Source: Novosphingobium lindaniclasticum LE124
Lineage (GTDB): Bacteria > Pseudomonadota > Alphaproteobacteria > Sphingomonadales > Sphingomonadaceae
DNA length: 44,335 nt
Direction: 5' to 3'
NCBI RefSeq assembly: GCF_000445125.1
Contig: NZ_ATHL01000133.1
Coordinates: 1-44,335, forward strand
The notes under the pieces were generated by a model. The model did no database searches. It was not told where the DNA came from and worked only from the letters and a program-made list of their open reading frames with translations. Below are positions 34,073 through 42,223 of this stretch, piece by piece (position 1 is the stretch's first letter; each line of letters opens with the position of its first letter). The translations under genes were made by a program, and so were the position numbers.

Positions 34073-34474
34073 TCACATGTCGCTCATCGGCTTGTCGGCC
34101 ATGGGCTTGGCGGTCTTCTTCTTCGCCGCCGGCTTGGCCTTCTTCATCGGCATCTTGCAGCAGCCACTCTTCGCCTTACCGGCCATGCCCGAGCCGTTCG
34201 ATGCAGGCGAGCCGCCGGACATGCCGGCCATCCCCGACATGCCCTGTTGATCCTGCTGGGCCGGTTGCCCCTGCTGCTTCTGCGCGCCGGCCTGATGATC
34301 CTTCATCATCTGATCGTGCATCTGCTGCCCGCCATGATCCATGCCCTGCTGGTGGGCATGGGCCGGCGCAGCCTGCGCGGGCGCGGGCGTCGACTGGGCG
34401 AGAGCGGTGCCGGCGGCGAAGGTTAGCGTCGCGAAGAGGCTGACGGGCGCCGCGAGAAATGTCGTCTGTCGCAT
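34073..34474 (-). CDS. Met/His/Gln-rich exported protein with C-terminal Cys pair
   Basis: A 133-residue protein from the ATG at 34474 (GGAGA upstream). Signal peptide (1-26, ALA|Q), then Ala/Gln/His/Met-rich low-complexity sequence (HAHQQGMDHGGQQMHDQMMKDHQ; GMSGMAGMSGG), a SGCCKMPMKK segment and a Lys/Met tail KPMADKPMSDM. Composition and place suggest periplasmic copper buffering; no enzyme domain is seen. It shares an upstream 20-bp element and a similar terminator hairpin with the gene at 34793, so the two appear to be co-regulated separate units. Confidence 0.75.
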   Translation of the reverse strand: MRQTTFLAAPVSLFATLTFAAGTALAQSTPAPAQAAPAHAHQQGMDHGGQQMHDQMMKDHQAGAQKQQGQPAQQDQQGMSGMAGMSGGSPASNGSGMAGKAKSGCCKMPMKKAKPAAKKKTAKPMADKPMSDM

Positions 34475-34562
34475 TGAGGGTCTCCGAGTGTTCTTCCTGT
34501 TGCCCGATCGACGTTCCGATCCCGGCAATTCCGAAGCTTCAATGCTGCTAGCGAGACGCTGT

Positions 34563-34582
34563 CTGTATACGTAAGTTACGAA
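34563..34582 (-). promoter_or_regulatory. Shared upstream element TTCG-N4-TTACGTATACAG (copy 1)
   Basis: It lies 88 bases before the gene at 34073-34474. It agrees at 17 of 20 positions with the element before the gene at 34793-35083. It also contains a perfect inverted repeat CGTAA-c-TTACG. It is probably a binding site for a regulator of the two Met/His-rich genes. Confidence 0.5.
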
Positions 34583-34698
34583 TCGAAATCCGATCGGCCG
34601 TGTGCCTGCTGGAGCAGGCGCGTAAAATGATGATCCGGGATCGATCAAAAATGTGACCCGGCCTGGTTTTCTCGTCCTGAGACCGGCCAGAAAAGCGA

Positions 34699-34726
34699 TT
34701 GGCCCGCCGTGGGAACGGCGGACCAA
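34699..34726 (-). terminator. Rho-independent terminator after the gene at 34793
   Basis: On the minus strand TTGGTCCGCCG pairs with CGGCGGGCCAA (one G-T wobble or mismatch) around a 6-base loop and is followed by TCGCTTTTCT. The stem is nearly the same as the hairpin at 34011-34036. It lies 67 bases past the stop codon. Confidence 0.7.
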
Positions 34727-34792
34727 GGCTTCGGTTGAAAGCGGCCATGATCTTGTCCGTCAACCTTGTCGTCTGATGGAATGATGGCAGGG

Positions 34793-35083
34793 TCAGCAAC
34801 CACCGTCCGACCTGTGTGACATGCCGGAGGCGCCGTCCTGGTCCTGCGAATCCCGCATCGCCATTCGATGGCCCTGCATCATCTGGCCGTGCATCTGCTC
34901 CTTACCGTGAGCCATGCCCTGCATGTGGGCAGGATCGGGCTGGGCAGGCGCCGGCCTGGCCTTGAGGGTCTCCTCAAGATCGGGCATGCCCGGCGGCATC
35001 CCGTCCGCCAGCACCGGTCCGGCACTGACGGCGAGGAAGCCGAGAGCTGCGAGCGAAGCGATCATTGCCGTCTTCTTGCGCAA
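34793..35083 (-). CDS. Small Met/His-rich exported protein
   Basis: A 96-residue protein. The start is taken as TTG (35083) because AAGGA lies 8 bases before it and it gives a proper signal peptide MRKKTAMIASLAALGFLAVSAGPVLA; the next ATG (35065) would remove the basic n-region. The mature part is short, acidic, then Met/His-rich (HMQGMAHGKEQMHGQMMQGHRM) and ends ...SDGGC. It is likely a periplasmic Cu(I)/Ag(I) binder like the protein at 34073. No catalytic domain is visible. Confidence 0.75.
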   Translation of the reverse strand: MRKKTAMIASLAALGFLAVSAGPVLADGMPPGMPDLEETLKARPAPAQPDPAHMQGMAHGKEQMHGQMMQGHRMAMRDSQDQDGASGMSHRSDGGC

Positions 35084-35189
35084 GTATCCATTCCTTCAAG
35101 TCTGGGTTTCCCGTTCGATCGAGCATATGCCCGGTCGATTGTCGCCCCTTCCGGAGCTTGCCCGTGAAATGGTGTCACCTTCCGCCTTG

Positions 35190-35209
35190 CTGTATACGTA
35201 ATGTGCGAA
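35190..35209 (-). promoter_or_regulatory. Shared upstream element TTCG-N4-TTACGTATACAG (copy 2)
   Basis: It lies 106 bases before the TTG start at 35083, in the same orientation as copy 1 (34563-34582); 17 of 20 positions match. Its presence before two functionally similar genes supports a regulatory role. Confidence 0.5.
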
Positions 35210-35311
35210 GTCCGTCTCTGAGATGGCCATAAATTATCGCACTGGCATCGTTGTTGTGCCGATGTGTAACTATGGTTCCGACTCGAGAGCAGGACAGGTC
35301 GGCAACAGTGA

Positions 35312-36613
35312 CTAATCCATGGCGGCCAGCAGACGCTCGAGAGGAATAGTGGCAAAAGTGGTGAAGCTGTCAGCAATGGCATAAGGCAGTACCAGCACCC
35401 GATTATGTACCATCGCGCCGCAGCTGTAGGCTACGTTTGGCACATAACCTTCGCGCTCATCCATGTCCGACCGCAAAAGCGGTAGCTTCGTCCGCGCCAG
35501 CAGCTTCGAGGGATCGTCACGGTCCAGCAGGCACGCCCCGATGCAATAGTTCCGAACGGCGCCGACTCCATGAGTTACGACCAGCCAGCCTTCGTCGATC
35601 TCGATCGGCGATCCGCAATTACCGATCTGGACAAACTCCCAAGGCCAGCGAGGTTCGATGGCTTTCGCTCCGCCACTCCAGTCGTGAATGTCCGCGGACG
35701 TCAGGAACCAGATATTTTCGTTATCCTCGCGCCCAAGCATGGCAAAGTGCCCGGCAATGCGTCGGGGGAAAAGCGCCATGCCCTTGCTACCGGTGGCATC
35801 CCCACGCAGCGGTCTGAGTTCGAATGTCCGGAAGTCCGGCGTGGACAACAACTCCTGCCGGACGGACTGGCCGCTAAATGCCGTATATGTACCGAAATAG
35901 GTGGCTCGGCCATCGTCGTCCAGGAAGCGGACCAAGCGAAGGTCTTCGATGCCACCACGCTGGCTGGGGGTTGTCGGAAAGATCACGATCTCCGAGAGAT
36001 CGTGGCTGCCATCGCACTTGATCCGAATGCCCGCGTCCGGCCCGTCCTCGCCGGAGATGTTTTCAGTCTCCAGCACGAGCGGCATGGGGCTCGGAGGATT
36101 GATTGCTATGGTTCCGTCCGCGGCGCAAAACCCGGTGCGAAAGGTGACGGAGGAGATATGCCCCTCGCCCACGCCTCGCAGGGAAAGAATGAATCGGAGA
36201 GAGTTTTCAGGTACAGCAGACTGATCAGGATGCAGGACGATGCTCGGATTGAAAAGCGCTGCTGCCTCATAGGAATATTCGTTGCAAAAATGGGCACCGA
36301 TCAAGAGCGCCTGTTCATGGGTGACCTCGCAATCACAGACGATGATGCCATCAACCTCGTGGAACCGCCGCAAAAACAGGGACGGAACCTCACGATGCCT
36401 TCCCGAGAAATCATCAAGAATGCGTTGCAACTCATCGTGGAGCGATGCTGGGTCGAGCGCCAGGACGCGGTCGGCGATGCGCTGCGCACGTGGCTGATCC
36501 GGTACCGCATATTTATAGGTTTCCGTCGACGGCATATAGGGTCTGATCACTACCCTTGCTGGATTGGGGCGGAGCAATTCGGGTAGCCGGTTGACAAATT
36601 CGGCGGTTGACAC
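35312..36613 (-). CDS. GH130-type glycosidase / mannosyl-phosphorylase-like protein
   Basis: A 433-residue cytosolic protein resembling glycoside hydrolase family 130. These five-bladed propeller enzymes act on beta-mannosides by phosphorolysis or hydrolysis. Family-like segments: IGNCGSPIEIDEGWLVVTHGVGAVRNYCIGACLLDRDDPSKLLART and the C-terminal VAYSCGAMVHNRVLVLPYAIADS. GTG at 36613 is chosen because GGAGAA stands six bases upstream; TTG at 36625 is an alternative, and an in-frame stop lies 27 bases above that. No sugar-metabolism partner genes are nearby, so it is out of place among the metal genes. The substrate is unknown. Confidence 0.8.
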   Translation of the reverse strand: MSTAEFVNRLPELLRPNPARVVIRPYMPSTETYKYAVPDQPRAQRIADRVLALDPASLHDELQRILDDFSGRHREVPSLFLRRFHEVDGIIVCDCEVTHEQALLIGAHFCNEYSYEAAALFNPSIVLHPDQSAVPENSLRFILSLRGVGEGHISSVTFRTGFCAADGTIAINPPSPMPLVLETENISGEDGPDAGIRIKCDGSHDLSEIVIFPTTPSQRGGIEDLRLVRFLDDDGRATYFGTYTAFSGQSVRQELLSTPDFRTFELRPLRGDATGSKGMALFPRRIAGHFAMLGREDNENIWFLTSADIHDWSGGAKAIEPRWPWEFVQIGNCGSPIEIDEGWLVVTHGVGAVRNYCIGACLLDRDDPSKLLARTKLPLLRSDMDEREGYVPNVAYSCGAMVHNRVLVLPYAIADSFTTFATIPLERLLAAMD

Positions 36614-36867
36614 TGACTTCTCCAATACAGATCGACCGTGGAGCGTTCACGCAATCGTAAAGATGGTGCTCGGCATTACCCGACTATCGGGTGGCGGCAC
36701 GGAAGGCTCCGGCGATGGCGGGTGCGATGATTTCCGCCGTTGCCGGATACTCGGACTTTGTGCCACGTGCCATGATCGCTGTCCTGGCGTAGTTGTCGGA
36801 CACACAAGCTGTGACCGGGGGCTCTGGCCTGAACGTGACTATGTGGGGCACGTGCGAAGCGCGCCGC
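36614..36867. other. Intergenic region between the GH130 gene and the MerR-led operon
   Basis: About 250 bases. A minus-strand frame ending near 36684 (containing MARGTKSEYPATAEIIAPAI) has some coding character but no start, ribosome site or recognised family, so it may be a gene remnant. No clear terminator for the operon was found. Confidence 0.35.
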
Positions 36868-37308
36868 TCAGCTCGACATGTCCGCCATCGTTCGGCAGCT
36901 CGCCGCGCATTTCTTGCAGGTGGCCGAGCAACGCGCGATCCGCTGGTCCGCGCTATGGCGTCCGCATTCCTCGGCGCAGCGCTCGCAAGCGTCGGCGCAG
37001 GCGCGGCAGACGATGCGGTGCAGGGCAGATTCCCGCAGCATCGAGTTGGCGGTCGCCTGGCACAGTTCCGCACAGTCGTTCAGCATGGCGATCAGCGACG
37101 CCGTAGCTGACGCGCCGCCTTGCTTCGTCAGCCAAGCGGCGGTTTCCAGGCACATGCGGTGCGAAGCCACGCAATCGTCGATGCAGTCCGTCATCGACAT
37201 CGCCATCCCTTCCATTCGATGCTGCTGCGCCGCCGCCGGCACAGCCAGCGTTCCGGCGGCGGCAAGGCCGGCGCCGGCCATCAGCAATTCGCGTCTCTCG
37301 ATCATCAT
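36868..37308 (-). CDS. Csp-like four-helix-bundle copper-storage protein, Tat-exported
   Basis: A 146-residue protein with a twin-arginine-like leader (MMIERRELLMAGAGLAAAG, cleavage near AAA|Q28) and a helical domain with 14 cysteines (42, 46, 53, 79, 83, 101, 104, 108, 111, 115, 127, 131, 134, 138), mostly in CxxC/CxxxC spacing along helices. This matches the four-helix copper-storage family (Csp1), whose cysteines line the bundle core and load many Cu(I) ions. GGGAGGTGC precedes two adjacent ATGs (37308, 37305). It is the last gene of the MerR-led redox operon, 14 bases after the DUF1622 gene. Confidence 0.9.
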   Translation of the reverse strand: MMIERRELLMAGAGLAAAGTLAVPAAAQQHRMEGMAMSMTDCIDDCVASHRMCLETAAWLTKQGGASATASLIAMLNDCAELCQATANSMLRESALHRIVCRACADACERCAEECGRHSADQRIARCSATCKKCAASCRTMADMSS

Positions 37309-37322
37309 GCACCTCCCATCTG

Positions 37323-37766
37323 CTATCCCTTGAGCGCTGTGCCGCATCCGGCGGCCTCAGCCGTCGCAGGCGACCCATCCGACGCCGCACGCGCCTTCTC
37401 CCGCGCCATCCGGGTTTCCTCCCAGGGCCAGTGGCCGTTGATCTCGACCCCGAGCGAGATGCTCAGGAAGGTCCGCACCAGCACCAGCCCGGCCAGAACG
37501 ATGAGATCGTCGAGCGTTGGGTTGATCACCAGCGACTTGACGATGTCGCCGGCGACCAGAAATTCCAGGCCGAGCAGGATGCTGCGGCCGAGCGCCGAGC
37601 GGAACGCGCTATAGGCCTCGGTTCGGTCGCCCGCCCTCGCCCGCCGCGCAAACAGAAAGGTTGCGAGCCCCGCGCCGACCAGGATGGTCAGCGTGCCCGC
37701 CAGTTCCAGGCCGATCACCGCGAGCCGGAAGAAGGCGCTCAGCCAGTCGGCCTCAATGGTGATCAT
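37323..37766 (-). CDS. DUF1622-family membrane protein
   Basis: A 147-residue protein with three hydrophobic helices (about 10-45, 63-80, 85-110) and a charged C-terminal tail. The sequence (RSILLGLEFLVAGDIVKSLVINPTLDDLIVLAGLVLVRTFLSISLGVEINGHWPWE) matches DUF1622, whose function is unknown. Its start lies inside the preceding cytochrome gene (14-base overlap), so the two are translationally coupled; the protein may belong to the same membrane complex. Confidence 0.85.
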   Translation of the reverse strand: MITIEADWLSAFFRLAVIGLELAGTLTILVGAGLATFLFARRARAGDRTEAYSAFRSALGRSILLGLEFLVAGDIVKSLVINPTLDDLIVLAGLVLVRTFLSISLGVEINGHWPWEETRMAREKARAASDGSPATAEAAGCGTALKG

Positions 37767-38475
37767 ACCAGCCTCGCTTGCGGATATTGTTGAAGCTGTC
37801 GGTGGCGTGACAGGCATAGCATTGGTCGACGCGCGCCTTCGATCCGGCTGCGCGCTGCGAGACCATGCTGAAATGCTCCATGAAGTGACTCGGCGGCGCC
37901 TTGTGGCACTCGGCGCACTGCGTCGAATTGACCGATGGATGGCGGTAATTGGCGATCTTCCAGCTGTCGGTCTTGTGGCAGCTCGCGCAGTCGGTGCCGA
38001 ACAGGCCCTGGTGCGGATCGCGGAACGCATGGCAGCTCGCGCAATTGAGCGCGGTCTCGGGGGTCAGGCTTCGAGTGTTTGTCGACATGCCCGCCAAAGG
38101 CTGCCGCCACTTCGCCATGTCGAGCAACGCGGCGTGATCCATGCGGATGATGCCGCGCTCTCCCTCATGTTCGACGTGGCAGGAGGTGCACTGCGTCGCT
38201 TTCGCGTGGAACTGCGTCGACTGCTTCGTCCCGAAATCGGTGCCCGCATGGCAGGTGAGACAGGTCCGGGTTTCGACGCCCTTGCCCGGCGTGTGGCAGG
38301 CCGTGCATTGGCCGGCAAAGGACTGGTGCGCGCTCGAGAGCGGGCCGGGCGAGACGAGCTGCGCCACCAGGCCGGCATCCCTCGGCGCGTCCGATCGCAT
38401 CCGGATCGCGACCGCGGCGACCATCACCAGCAGGGCTGCGATGAAGACGGCGTAGGAAAGACGCTGCCAGCTCAT
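37753..38475 (-). CDS. Membrane-anchored heptahaem c-type cytochrome
   Basis: A 240-residue protein with an N-terminal membrane anchor (about 7-25) and seven CxxCH haem c sites: C57-H61, C72-H76, C96-H100, C145-H149, C163-H167, C187-H191, C219-H223. The spacing resembles cytochrome c7/c3-type multihaem proteins that carry electrons in the periplasm. Many other His (H50, H90, H103, H114, H179, H197, H201) can give bis-His ligation. Starting in an ATGA overlap with the cytochrome b gene, it is the predicted periplasmic electron acceptor of this chain. The final acceptor (Cu(II), another metal, or a respiratory enzyme) is not known. Confidence 0.92.
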   Translation of the reverse strand: MSWQRLSYAVFIAALLVMVAAVAIRMRSDAPRDAGLVAQLVSPGPLSSAHQSFAGQCTACHTPGKGVETRTCLTCHAGTDFGTKQSTQFHAKATQCTSCHVEHEGERGIIRMDHAALLDMAKWRQPLAGMSTNTRSLTPETALNCASCHAFRDPHQGLFGTDCASCHKTDSWKIANYRHPSVNSTQCAECHKAPPSHFMEHFSMVSQRAAGSKARVDQCYACHATDSFNNIRKRGWYDHH

Positions 38476-39200
38476 AGCCAGCGCAGCCCGTAATAGATCG
38501 CCGCGCCGACGTGGAGCGCGAGCAGCGCGAAGATGAGACAGCCCAGCAGGATGTGCAGGAACCGCCACCGCGCGAACAGGGTGTTGGTTGCCTCTTCGGC
38601 ACGGATCGCGAATTCGGTATCGGCCAGCGCTGCGGCGATCCCCGCCTTGTCCTGGGGGCGCTGGCCCGCGGACGCATCCCCGGCGACGAACAGATAGCGC
38701 TTCCAGCCCGACAGCGGCGGGGCTGCGGTATCGGCCTGCGTCGGCGCCGCCGGCTCCTCGAGGAAGGCGGCGCGAAGCGAGGCCAGTTCTGACCTGCGTC
38801 CGCGCAGCGCCCGACCAAGCTGGGCAAGCAGGTAGCGGCCGATGAAGCCGGTGATGACCGTCATCAGCAGGAGGACGGTCAGAAGCAGGCCGACCGGGCT
38901 TTCGAGCTTGTGCGCGGCGTGGACCAGACCCAGGATCGGCGCCAGCACGCCGGCATAGATGTGGATGGCGAGCAGGGTTGGCTTGCTGACGACCCGGGAG
39001 AGCGCCTTGTCGACCCAGGCGATGTGCTTGGCCGCGACATAAGGAAGCGTCAGCAGCATCAGCACGAGCGCTGCGATCCCGATGATCCCGCCGGCCAGGC
39101 TACCCGGAAAGCGGGGCGACACATGCACGAGATAGCCGAACGGGAACAGCAGCAGGAACGCGACCAGCAGGCCCACGGCAATGTCGCTGCGTTCGCGCAT
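38472..39200 (-). CDS. Cytochrome b-like membrane protein with two His pairs
   Basis: A 242-residue protein with five predicted helices (about 7-27, 35-55, 76-97, 103-125, 212-236). H80-x13-H94 in one helix and H216-x13-H230 in another form two pairs with the spacing expected for a dihaem b transmembrane protein. A hydrophilic loop (130-205) lies between. It would move electrons through the membrane from the cytosolic reductase domain to the periplasmic multihaem cytochrome. The start overlaps the preceding stop by one base (TGATG). The family resembles cytochrome b/b6 or ferric-reductase-type proteins, but no specific member was recognised. Confidence 0.8.
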   Translation of the reverse strand: MRERSDIAVGLLVAFLLLFPFGYLVHVSPRFPGSLAGGIIGIAALVLMLLTLPYVAAKHIAWVDKALSRVVSKPTLLAIHIYAGVLAPILGLVHAAHKLESPVGLLLTVLLLMTVITGFIGRYLLAQLGRALRGRRSELASLRAAFLEEPAAPTQADTAAPPLSGWKRYLFVAGDASAGQRPQDKAGIAAALADTEFAIRAEEATNTLFARWRFLHILLGCLIFALLALHVGAAIYYGLRWL

Positions 39201-41116
39201 CAGGCTTCGACCACGAGCGGCGTGCCCGTCCCCTTCGCCTGGCACGCGAGCACATAGCCTTGCGCCTTGTCGGCGGGCGCAAGGCCGGATTCGACCTCCA
39301 TCGTCACTTCGCCCTGCAGCAGCTTGACCACGCAGGCGCCGCATGTGCCCGCACGGCATGCATAGGGGATCTCGACGCCCGCGCCCTCGGCCGCCTCCAG
39401 CACGGTCTCGTCCGCGGGCAAGGCCGCCGACACCCCCGACACGGAGAAGGTCACCGTGCTCGGCGCCACCTCGGCGCTCGGGGCCGGCTTATCCGCTGGC
39501 GGGGGCGCGGGCTTGACCTCGAGATCCTCGTGGTCGGCCGGCAGCGAGGCCGGACCGAACGCCTCGGTGTGCAGCTGCGCTTCGGGGACGCCGAGTTCCG
39601 CCAGCACGCCGCGCATCGCGCCCATCATCGCCGGCGGGCCGCACATATGGATGCGCCGGCTCGCGATCTCCGGCACCGCGGCCAGGATCATCTCGCGCGT
39701 GATCGGCCCTTCGGGGCCCATCCAGACGGTGCCGGGCGCGCGCTGCATCGCGGCGACGACATGGAGGTTGGGAAAACGGCGTTCGAGCCGCTCGAGCTCG
39801 TCGCGGAACACGAATTCCTCGGTCGACCGTGCGCCGTAGAAGAAGAAGATATCACCCTTCCACGCGGTGTCGGTGAGATAGCGCAGCACCGACATCATCG
39901 GGGTGATGCCGACCCCGCCCGCGATCAGCACGATGCTCTGGGCATCCGTTCCCGTGAAGGTGAAGGCGCCGAACGGTCCGCTGACCTTCAGCAGATCGTC
40001 GGCGACGACCTTGTCGTGCAGGTATCGCGAGACCACGCCCTGCTCCTCGCGCTTGACCGTCAGTTCGACATAGGCCCGCTGGGTCGGCGAAGAGGCGATC
40101 GTGTAGGAACGGCGCGCGGTCTTGCCCGCTTCGGGCTCTACCTCGACCTGCAGGAACTGGCCCGGCAGGAAGTCGAACGGCAGCCGGTCGGCGGTCGGGT
40201 CCGCGAGCCGGAAGGTCAGCACGCTCGGCGTCTCTCGCACGATCTGGACCACGCGCAGCTGCCCCGCCCAGCTTTTGGGCTTGCGCAGCGACGCCCCAGC
40301 GGGTGCGGCCGCATTGCTCGGCGCGAGCCCGGCGCTGTCGGCAACGGGTGCAGGCGCGGGCGCAACCCTGGTAGCGGGAGGGGCAGCCTTCGGCTCCGGC
40401 TTTGCTGGAACCTTGGCGGTGGCGACACCGCCGGCGATCGCCCCGATCCGCCGCAGGCGGAAGATCTGCAGCGCGATAAGCGTGGCGCTCACCAGCCCCA
40501 GGAACAGCATGAGAAGGAGGTGCGAGGGCGAGATGCCGAACCAGTGATCGGCATGGCCGGGCGCGGCCTGGTCGATGTCGAGCTGATCGCGCAGCCAGGC
40601 AAGCCCGACCTCCCGGGGCGGCTGCAAGCCCCCGATCGCGCCCTGCGCGGCGGTGCCGGAGCGGAACAGGTCGGTTCCCTCGCGCAGGCGCCGCGCCGCA
40701 TCGAGCCGGGCCGAGACCGTGGTCGCACGCGCGCCGTCGGCCGAGGCGGCGTTGATCATCGCCAGACCCGTGCTTACCCGTTCGCCGGCCTGCGCAGCGA
40801 CCCGCTGCCTTGCCGCTTCGTCAAGCGCGGGAAAGGCGAGCAGCTGCGAGATGAAGCCGGTCCGGCGCGATTCGTGGCCGTGCTCATTCTCCCCTTCCCC
40901 ATTGATCATGCGATCCATCATGGGGTTCATCATCTTCGCCATGTCCGACGACCCCGGCTCTGCCGGTGCGGACATGCCCCCGCCGGCCGGCATGCCTGCG
41001 CCATGATGCGCGGCATGATCCTCGCCCTCCTGCGCGCCCGCGCTCGCGGACAGGCTGAGAGCGATTGCGCAGCCGAGGCTCAAGCGTCGAAGGCTGATCC
41101 GCCTGGACATCCTCAT
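39200..41116 (-). CDS. Membrane-anchored fusion: Met/His-rich periplasmic head + FAD/NAD(P)H reductase + 2Fe-2S ferredoxin
   Basis: A 638-residue protein. Signal-type N-terminus (1-28), then a periplasmic region with His/Met clusters (HAAHHGAGMPAGGGM, MAKMMNPMMDRM, NEHGHE) and a helical segment to about 190; one membrane helix (196-218); an Ala/Pro linker (230-275); a ferredoxin-reductase domain with FAD motif RSYTIAS (336-342), NAD(P)-site GGVGITP (400-406) and CGPPAMM (492-498); a second Pro-rich linker; and a C-terminal plant-type 2Fe-2S domain with C587, C592, C595, C625. The layout predicts cytosolic NAD(P)H oxidation feeding electrons to the membrane cytochrome b. I know no standard name for this architecture. 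ATG at 41110 is an alternative start with better ribosome-site spacing. Confidence 0.88.
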   Translation of the reverse strand: MRMSRRISLRRLSLGCAIALSLSASAGAQEGEDHAAHHGAGMPAGGGMSAPAEPGSSDMAKMMNPMMDRMINGEGENEHGHESRRTGFISQLLAFPALDEAARQRVAAQAGERVSTGLAMINAASADGARATTVSARLDAARRLREGTDLFRSGTAAQGAIGGLQPPREVGLAWLRDQLDIDQAAPGHADHWFGISPSHLLLMLFLGLVSATLIALQIFRLRRIGAIAGGVATAKVPAKPEPKAAPPATRVAPAPAPVADSAGLAPSNAAAPAGASLRKPKSWAGQLRVVQIVRETPSVLTFRLADPTADRLPFDFLPGQFLQVEVEPEAGKTARRSYTIASSPTQRAYVELTVKREEQGVVSRYLHDKVVADDLLKVSGPFGAFTFTGTDAQSIVLIAGGVGITPMMSVLRYLTDTAWKGDIFFFYGARSTEEFVFRDELERLERRFPNLHVVAAMQRAPGTVWMGPEGPITREMILAAVPEIASRRIHMCGPPAMMGAMRGVLAELGVPEAQLHTEAFGPASLPADHEDLEVKPAPPPADKPAPSAEVAPSTVTFSVSGVSAALPADETVLEAAEGAGVEIPYACRAGTCGACVVKLLQGEVTMEVESGLAPADKAQGYVLACQAKGTGTPLVVEA

Positions 41117-41133
41117 CCCCTTAGTGTGCGAGC

Positions 41134-41454
41134 CTACATATCCTTCATCGGCATCGCCGCATTGCCCGGCGCGGGATCGGGTGCCGGCGCGGTCTGGTTG
41201 CCGGCCCCGGCGCGCATCGCGTCATGGTCCATCGCCTGACGGTGATGCCGCTCCATCTCGGCCTGGTTGCTCATCGCGTCCATCGGCGCCGCGTCTGCAG
41301 CGTTGCCGCTGTCGGTCAGGACCGGGGTGGCGGCGACGCTGTTCGCCGCGGGCGGCACCGTCTGGTCGGCCTGGCGGTCGCAGCCCGAAAGCGCGAGCGC
41401 CAGCAACAGGCTTCCGCCGACAAGTGGAAGGGCTTTCTTCGCATGGTCGATCAT
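41134..41454 (-). CDS. Small lipoprotein with Met/His-rich C-terminus
   Basis: A 106-residue protein from the ATG at 41454 (AAGGAG upstream). Signal peptide II with lipobox LSGC (C25), then Asp/Ala-rich sequence and a Met/His-rich part (MDAMSNQAEMERHHRQAMDHDAM) ending NAAMPMKDM. It is likely anchored to a membrane and may bind Cu(I). It lies 17 bases upstream of the fusion reductase gene, on the same transcript. No homologous enzyme family was recognised. Confidence 0.75.
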   Translation of the reverse strand: MIDHAKKALPLVGGSLLLALALSGCDRQADQTVPPAANSVAATPVLTDSGNAADAAPMDAMSNQAEMERHHRQAMDHDAMRAGAGNQTAPAPDPAPGNAAMPMKDM

Positions 41455-41513
41455 GGCTTTGCTCCTTGGCTTGAAAACTGTGTCCGGGCGCCATCCCTGG
41501 CGTCCGGACCGGC

Positions 41514-41735
41514 TCATTGCGCGCTGCGCAGAATCCGGAGACACCGGTCGTGCGAGAGGTTCATCGGGTTGCGCCCCTGCCCCTTCATCTCGCCATGATC
41601 ATGCGGCGTCTGGAGACCCATATTGCCCTCCATCGCCCGGCAACTCTCGACCTGCGCCGAGGTCGGCCGCGTGGTCACACAGGCGCCTAGAAGCAGCGCC
41701 GGCGTGAGGACGGCGATCAAACGCATTTTCTTCAT
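41514..41735 (-). CDS. Very small lipoprotein
   Basis: A 73-residue protein: MKKMRLIAVLTPALLLGAC gives a lipobox (LGAC, C19), followed by CRAMEGNMGLQTPHDHGEMKGQGRNPM and C-terminal DRCLRILRSAQ. Two further cysteines and a few His/Met could bind metal. It overlaps the merR stop as ATGA, so it is translated from the same operon. Function unknown. Confidence 0.7.
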   Translation of the reverse strand: MKKMRLIAVLTPALLLGACVTTRPTSAQVESCRAMEGNMGLQTPHDHGEMKGQGRNPMNLSHDRCLRILRSAQ

Positions 41736-42211
41736 GACAAAACCCCTTTCGCTCGTGGTGATCGTTCGTCCTGCGCTGCCTGATGTTTCTTGTTATGCTG
41801 CTGGTCTTTCCGCCGCGCCGTCAGGAAGGCGAGGATCGGGCAATCGGAGACCGGCACTTCGCCCGGGCATTCGTCGGCGAGCATCCGCAGCATGTCGCGG
41901 ATATCCGACAGGCGCTCGAGCCGGGCTTCGGCGTCCGCGATCTTGGCAAGCGTGATATCGAGCACGGCCTGGGCATGCGCGGTGTCCGACGCCCTGAGTG
42001 CCAGCAGCTGCCGGGCCTGTTCGAGTGTGAAACCAAGCTCCTGCGCCGAGCGGATGAAATTGACGCGCTCGAGGTCGGTCGCGTCGTAGAGCCTGTAGCC
42101 CGCTGCCGTGCGCGCGGGCTCGCGCAGCAGGCCCATCCGCTCATAATAGCGGATCGTATCCCGCCCCACGCCTGCGGCCGCGGCCAGTTCGCCGATCTTG
42201 AAATTGCCCAT
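41732..42211 (-). CDS. MerR-family metal-responsive regulator heading the redox operon
   Basis: A 159-residue MerR protein. Winged HTH (1-70: FKIGELAAAAGVGRDTIRYYERMGLLREPARTAAGYRLY), coiled-coil (about 77-110) and metal loop C115-PGEVPVSD-C124 followed by PIL, then an unusual His/Lys/Gln-rich tail (131-159). The C-x8-C spacing differs from the C-x7-C of CueR, and the S77 equivalent is T/A, so the ion preference may differ (Cu, Ag, Au or other). Its promoter carries a MerR-type dyad, giving autoregulation of the whole operon down to the csp-like gene. The predicted 5' leader is only a few bases. Confidence 0.85.
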   Translation of the reverse strand: MGNFKIGELAAAAGVGRDTIRYYERMGLLREPARTAAGYRLYDATDLERVNFIRSAQELGFTLEQARQLLALRASDTAHAQAVLDITLAKIADAEARLERLSDIRDMLRMLADECPGEVPVSDCPILAFLTARRKDQQHNKKHQAAQDERSPRAKGVLS

Positions 42212-42223
42212 GTCATCCGCTCG

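Noticed and set aside
36684..37073. Minus-strand frame reaching into the Csp gene region
   Set aside because: It overlaps the Csp-like gene in another frame; only the part outside the gene could be a remnant, and it has no recognised family.
39260..41239. 659-residue plus-strand frame
   Set aside because: Antisense to the fusion reductase, which has clear cofactor motifs on the minus strand.
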